Origin: Pseudomonadota bacterium
Lineage (GTDB): Bacteria; Pseudomonadota; Alphaproteobacteria; Ferrovibrionales; Ferrovibrionaceae
NCBI GenBank assembly: GCA_021793055.1
Contig: JAJYTL010000100.1
Coordinates: 1-9,616 of the forward strand
Length of the DNA: 9,616 bases
Direction: 5' to 3'
Positions within the stretch are counted from its first letter, which is position 1; each line of letters starts with the position of its first letter. Of this stretch, positions 7,421 to 9,616 are shown piece after piece. A model generated the notes under the pieces. The model worked only from the letters and a program-made list of their open reading frames with translations, was not told the DNA's origin and ran no database searches. Position numbers and translations under genes: made by a program.

Positions 7421-8055
7421 ATAAACTTTTGCGTCAACGCGATACGGAGATTTGGCTGGCGGCTAGGCCGTGGCTCGACGTGCGGTCGAACGACGAGCAC
7501 ACGCTGATTTCGTATCGTCTTGGAATCGCACTACTGCGCGTGCATCCCGATGTGGAGGCAGATATCGTGCTGCCGGCGATTCTTCTGCACGACGTGGGGT
7601 GGAAGATGTTTTCCGAAGAGAAGTTGACTCTCGCAATCGGTCCAAATGCAAAATATCCGGAGCTTCAGCGGGCTCACGAGATCGAGAGCGTGCGCATCTC
7701 CCGCAGTGAGTTGGAGCGACTTGGCATGGCCGAGAACTATATCGGCCGAATCGTTGCAATCGTAGATGGCCACGATACGCGGCCGCGCGCTCTGTCGCGT
7801 GAGGACGCGCTAATGAAGGATGCCGACAAGCTCTGGCGTTTTACGCCGCACGGTATTGCCTGCCTCAGCGATTGGTTCGAGACGCCGCCGAAGGAAACGG
7901 TCGCGATGCTGGAGAGCTATGTTACGCCTAAGCTCATCACGGAAGCGGGACGGACGATGGCGCAGGCACTGCTTGCGAACGGTGCGGCGACGGCGTGGGT
8001 GAAGGACACCCTAGGCCTCACCCCAACTTATTATGCGGCGGGAGCGGAAGGCTGA
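7417..8055 (+). CDS. HD-domain metal-dependent phosphohydrolase (second copy)
   Basis: This 212-residue protein is a paralog of the HD protein at 5325-5957. Likely metal ligands are His28, His58-Asp59 in LLHDVGW, His87, His119 in VDGHDTRPRA, and Asp135 or Asp137 in KDADKLWR. The distances between ligands are nearly the same as in the first copy (30 residues from the first His to the HD pair in both). Its start overlaps the ALDH stop by the classic ATGA, showing translational coupling. The C-terminal tail after about residue 190 differs from the first copy and is more Ala/Gly-rich. Duplication within the operon suggests two related substrates or a heteromer. It appears to be the last gene of the operon, as mobile DNA follows. 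Confidence 0.87.
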   Translation: MNKLLRQRDTEIWLAARPWLDVRSNDEHTLISYRLGIALLRVHPDVEADIVLPAILLHDVGWKMFSEEKLTLAIGPNAKYPELQRAHEIESVRISRSELERLGMAENYIGRIVAIVDGHDTRPRALSREDALMKDADKLWRFTPHGIACLSDWFETPPKETVAMLESYVTPKLITEAGRTMAQALLANGAATAWVKDTLGLTPTYYAAGAEG

Positions 8056-8357
8056 AGCTCTACGACAATGGGGCTGCATAACAATTTCCAATCGTCCTCG
8101 GTTCATGTCAGGACGGCGGCTGGAGCGCAAGGGTGAAGATCGGGATGAGAGGTGGCTATGTGCAGTCATGTCTAGGGCCTGTTTGCGCGAGCATCTCGCT
8201 GGCCAAGATGAAGTCCGCGGATCGACTTCCAATCATTATTGCGCGCTCCAAGTGGCGCTCTGACCCCAAGGGGTGTTCCGGTCCCCGGACATAGCCGGTT
8301 CGTCATCTCCTTTCAGCACCCCGGCGCATTCTGTGATAACGCCGGTGACCAGGATAG
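8056..8357. other. 302-base region between the operon and the IS110 transposase; no gene supported
   Basis: The stretch has no credible gene. A short open frame at 8033-8263 has unnatural composition and no ribosome binding site. The right-hand part must include the downstream end of the IS110 element, but IS110 elements lack conventional terminal inverted repeats and I cannot place the boundary. Small palindromes occur at 8263-8274 (ACCCC-AA-GGGGT) and 8277-8289 (TCCGG-TCC-CCGGA). No U-tailed terminator for the operon was recognised. Confidence 0.5.
8321..8345. repeat. 6-bp-stem hairpin near the downstream end of the IS110 element
   Basis: CCGGCG (8321-8326) and CGCCGG (8340-8345) form a perfect six-pair stem around 13 bases, just past the transposase stop. 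It could be part of the element's end or a repetitive palindrome used as an insertion target, as some IS110 relatives do; this is speculative. Confidence 0.3.
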
Positions 8358-9392
8358 CTATGCAGCCCTTGGCGCAATGTAGATTTCGTTGCGCTTGAGC
8401 ATCGCCCAAGCGAGACGAGCGGTCTTGTTGGCAAGGGCAACCGCCACGACCTTCGGCCACTTGCCAGCGAGCAATCGGGCAGCCCATGCCTTTCGGTCGT
8501 TGTCCTGACGCGCATACCGCAGGACGGCTGTCGCGCCGACCACGAGAAGCCGGCGGATATAGCCGTCACCCTGTTTGCTGATTCCCAAGGCTCTCTCCTT
8601 GCCACCGCTCGAATGAGCCTTCGGTGTCAGGCCAAGCCAGGCCGCGAACTGCCGTCCTGAGCGGAACAGCCCTGAGCGGAACAGCGATGCGTCCGGAACG
8701 CTGGCCGCAATCGCACTCGCTGTAACCGATCCGACACCAGGGATGGTTGCCAATCGTTTGCTCGCCGGATCGGCACGATGCCATTCCAGAATCTTCGCCT
8801 CCAGCACAGCGATTTGCTGCTGGGCATGCTGGCACTGATCGACGAGGATGGTGATCGCCTCTCGCGCGAGGACCGGCATCTGCCCAGCATCTTCCCGATA
8901 TACCGACAGCAGTAGCGCCAGACCACCGGGACCTTGAGCCGCAATCATGCCAAACTCGGCAAGATGCGCGCGGATCGCGTTCGTCAGCATTGTCCGTTGG
9001 CGAACCAACAACTCTCGCGCTTTGTGCAACATCAGAACCGCTTGCTGCTCCTTCCACTTGATCGCCCCAAACCGCATCGTCGGACGCGTCACTGCTTCGC
9101 AAATCGCCTCGGCATCGGCCGCATAGGTCTTGCCGCGCTTGACGTACGGCTTCACATAGGCTGGCGGCATCATCTTTACCTTATGCCCGAGAGCCAAAAT
9201 CTCTCGCGCCCAGAAGTGCGATGAGGCACAGGACTCCATGCCGACCAGGCAAGGAGCCAAGGCAGCGAAAAAGCGGATGACTTCTCCCCGCCTGAGCTGC
9301 CGCCGAACAACAACCTTGCCTGCCGCATCTATGCCGTGCACCTGGAAGACGTTCTTCGCCAGATCGAGACCAATTGTTGCGATGTCGCTCTT
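8358..9392 (-). pseudogene. IS110/IS116/IS902-family transposase, probably inactivated
   Basis: Reading right to left, the frame encodes 344 codons of an IS110-type DEDD recombinase. It begins KSDIATIGLDLAKNVFQVHG, continues with LVGMESCAS, PPAYVKPYVKRGK and ADAEAICEAVTRP in the N-terminal catalytic half, then LATIPGVGSVTASAI, QFAAWLGLTP, SSGGK and ISKQGDGYIRRLLV in the C-terminal domain. Three defects are visible. A TAA (9393-9395) closes the frame directly before the family N-terminus and no ATG follows it; the first GTG, at 9341, would drop the first catalytic Asp. The usual NDAAD motif reads TYAAD, so one acidic residue of the DEDD set is Tyr (codon 9123-9125). A 15-base tandem duplication adds LFRSG near 8656-8685. 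An out-of-frame ATG at 9435 would join this frame if one A were removed from the A4 tract (9391-9394), pointing to a frameshift. Confidence 0.85.
8656..8685 (-). repeat. Perfect 15-bp tandem duplication inside the transposase gene
   Basis: The unit CCTGAGCGGAACAGC (plus strand) occurs twice in a row at 8656-8670 and 8671-8685. It keeps frame and repeats LFRSG in the protein, just before QFAAWLGLTP in the C-terminal domain. Related transposases, as I recall them, have this segment once, so it looks like a slippage event in this copy. Confidence 0.85.
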
Positions 9393-9475
9393 TTATGGCC
9401 CCTTTATTGACGACCTTTCTTACCTCCAGCATCACATATTCAACCTGCCGGGGCCAGCCGCCGTCGGTGAAGTCT

Positions 9476-9481
9476 TATAAT
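9476..9481 (+). promoter_or_regulatory. Possible -10 hexamer upstream of the edge transposase
   Basis: TATAAT matches the -10 consensus exactly and starts an A/T-rich stretch (9476-9496) unlike the GC-rich surroundings. No good -35 is seen about 17 bases upstream. It could lie in the terminal region of the second mobile element and drive the gene starting at 9567. Confidence 0.3.
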
Positions 9482-9497
9482 TTCTGGAAAATTTTGT

Positions 9498-9566
9498 GGG
9501 GTGCCTCCTCGCTGAGGCAATGCAAACCAATGCCGGTTGGCGCCGGCATCAGCGAGGAGACACCCC
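9498..9566 (+). promoter_or_regulatory. Long hairpin that sequesters the ribosome binding site of the edge gene
   Basis: GGGGTGCCTCCTCGCTGA (9498-9515) pairs with TCAGCGAGGAGACACCCC (9549-9566) at 17 of 18 positions. Inside the loop a second stem pairs TGCCGG (9531-9536) with CCGGCA (9543-9548). The right outer arm contains AGGAG (9555-9559), seven bases before the GTG at 9567, and in the folded RNA it is buried against CTCCT (9505-9509). Hairpins that hide the ribosome binding site of a transposase are known from elements such as IS10 and IS50, where they limit expression from outside transcripts. That role is inferred here. Confidence 0.6.
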
Positions 9567-9616
9567 GTGAAGAGAGTACTTGGATCGATGCGCACCCGCC
9601 AATCGCTTTCGGATTT
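9567..9616 (+). CDS. Start of a probable second transposase (IS256/mutator-like), cut by the window end
   Basis: GTG 9567 has AGGAG seven bases upstream and opens a frame that is still open at the window end (16 full codons: VKRVLGSMRTRQSLSD). From memory this resembles the N-terminus of IS256-type transposases of alphaproteobacteria, but 16 residues are too few to be sure. If correct, a second insertion sequence begins around 9470-9500 next to or inside the end of the IS110 element, and the hairpin at 9498-9566 is its leader. Confidence 0.45.
   Translation, partial: MKRVLGSMRTRQSLSD

Larger units (their letters stand above)
8358..9436 (-). mobile_element. IS110-family insertion sequence (approximate extent, ends not defined)
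   Basis: Only the transposase-bearing part can be bounded with any confidence. The true ends lie outside it, probably somewhere in 8260-8357 on one side and 9436-9490 on the other. Elements of this family have no clear terminal inverted repeats and usually make no target duplication, and their guide (bridge) RNA is encoded beside the transposase gene. The element separates the catabolic operon from a second mobile element at the window edge. Confidence 0.6.

Noticed and set aside
5325..8055. The HD proteins as PhnZ-type diiron oxygenases
   Set aside because: The ligand set is compatible, but the last Asp lies only 16 residues after the fourth His in a DADKLWR motif typical of HD phosphohydrolases, and no phosphonate genes are nearby. 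Not excluded, only less likely.
8033..8263. Small plus-strand open frame after the second HD gene
   Set aside because: No ribosome binding site, overlaps the HD gene end, and its composition is not protein-like.
8263..8289. Possible rho-independent terminator for the operon
   Set aside because: The palindromes are short (five pairs, one with a two-base loop) and no T-run follows.
9498..9566. The large hairpin as the bridge RNA of the IS110 element
   Set aside because: It lies on the side where such an RNA could be encoded, but its right arm is the ribosome binding region of the GTG at 9567 on the opposite strand, which explains it better as the leader of another element.

Overview
The window looks like accessory DNA from a GC-rich alphaproteobacterium, probably of the Rhizobiales/Bradyrhizobium type. 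That placement is an inference from codon use, the style of the proteins and the kind of insertion sequences present; no marker gene is here to confirm it. No tRNA, rRNA or CRISPR array was found.

Positions 268-8055 hold seven genes, all on the + strand, in an apparent catabolic operon. The first two encode a split dikinase-type phosphotransferase. One protein (268-1977) has a C-terminal phosphohistidine swivel domain behind a large N-terminal region. The other (2149-3180) is the ATP-binding domain of the PEP synthase/PPDK family. This two-protein layout resembles phenylphosphate synthase of anaerobic phenol degraders, and no PEP/pyruvate-binding barrel is present. Next come an NAD-type short-chain dehydrogenase (3290-4045), a Tm-1-like/UPF0261 ATP-binding protein (4058-5320), an HD-domain metallohydrolase (5325-5957), an aldehyde dehydrogenase (5975-7420) and a second, paralogous HD hydrolase (7417-8055). 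The last five genes are tightly packed (gaps of 12, 4 and 17 bases, then a 4-base overlap). The first three are separated by 171 and 109 bases that contain inverted repeats.

Read together, the genes suggest a pathway that phosphorylates an alcohol or phenol at the cost of ATP going to AMP + Pi, oxidises alcohol and aldehyde groups with the SDR and ALDH, and uses two HD hydrolases and an ATP-binding protein of unknown role. The substrate cannot be read from the sequence, and I know of no described pathway with this exact set, so this is the best candidate for an undescribed system here.

From about 8056 to the end the window is mobile DNA. It contains an IS110-family transposase on the minus strand (8358-9392) that appears dead: the start codon is lost, one DEDD acidic residue has become Tyr, and a 15-bp tandem duplication is present. 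Beyond it, a large hairpin (9498-9566) leads into the first codons of a probable second transposase (GTG at 9567), which runs off the window.
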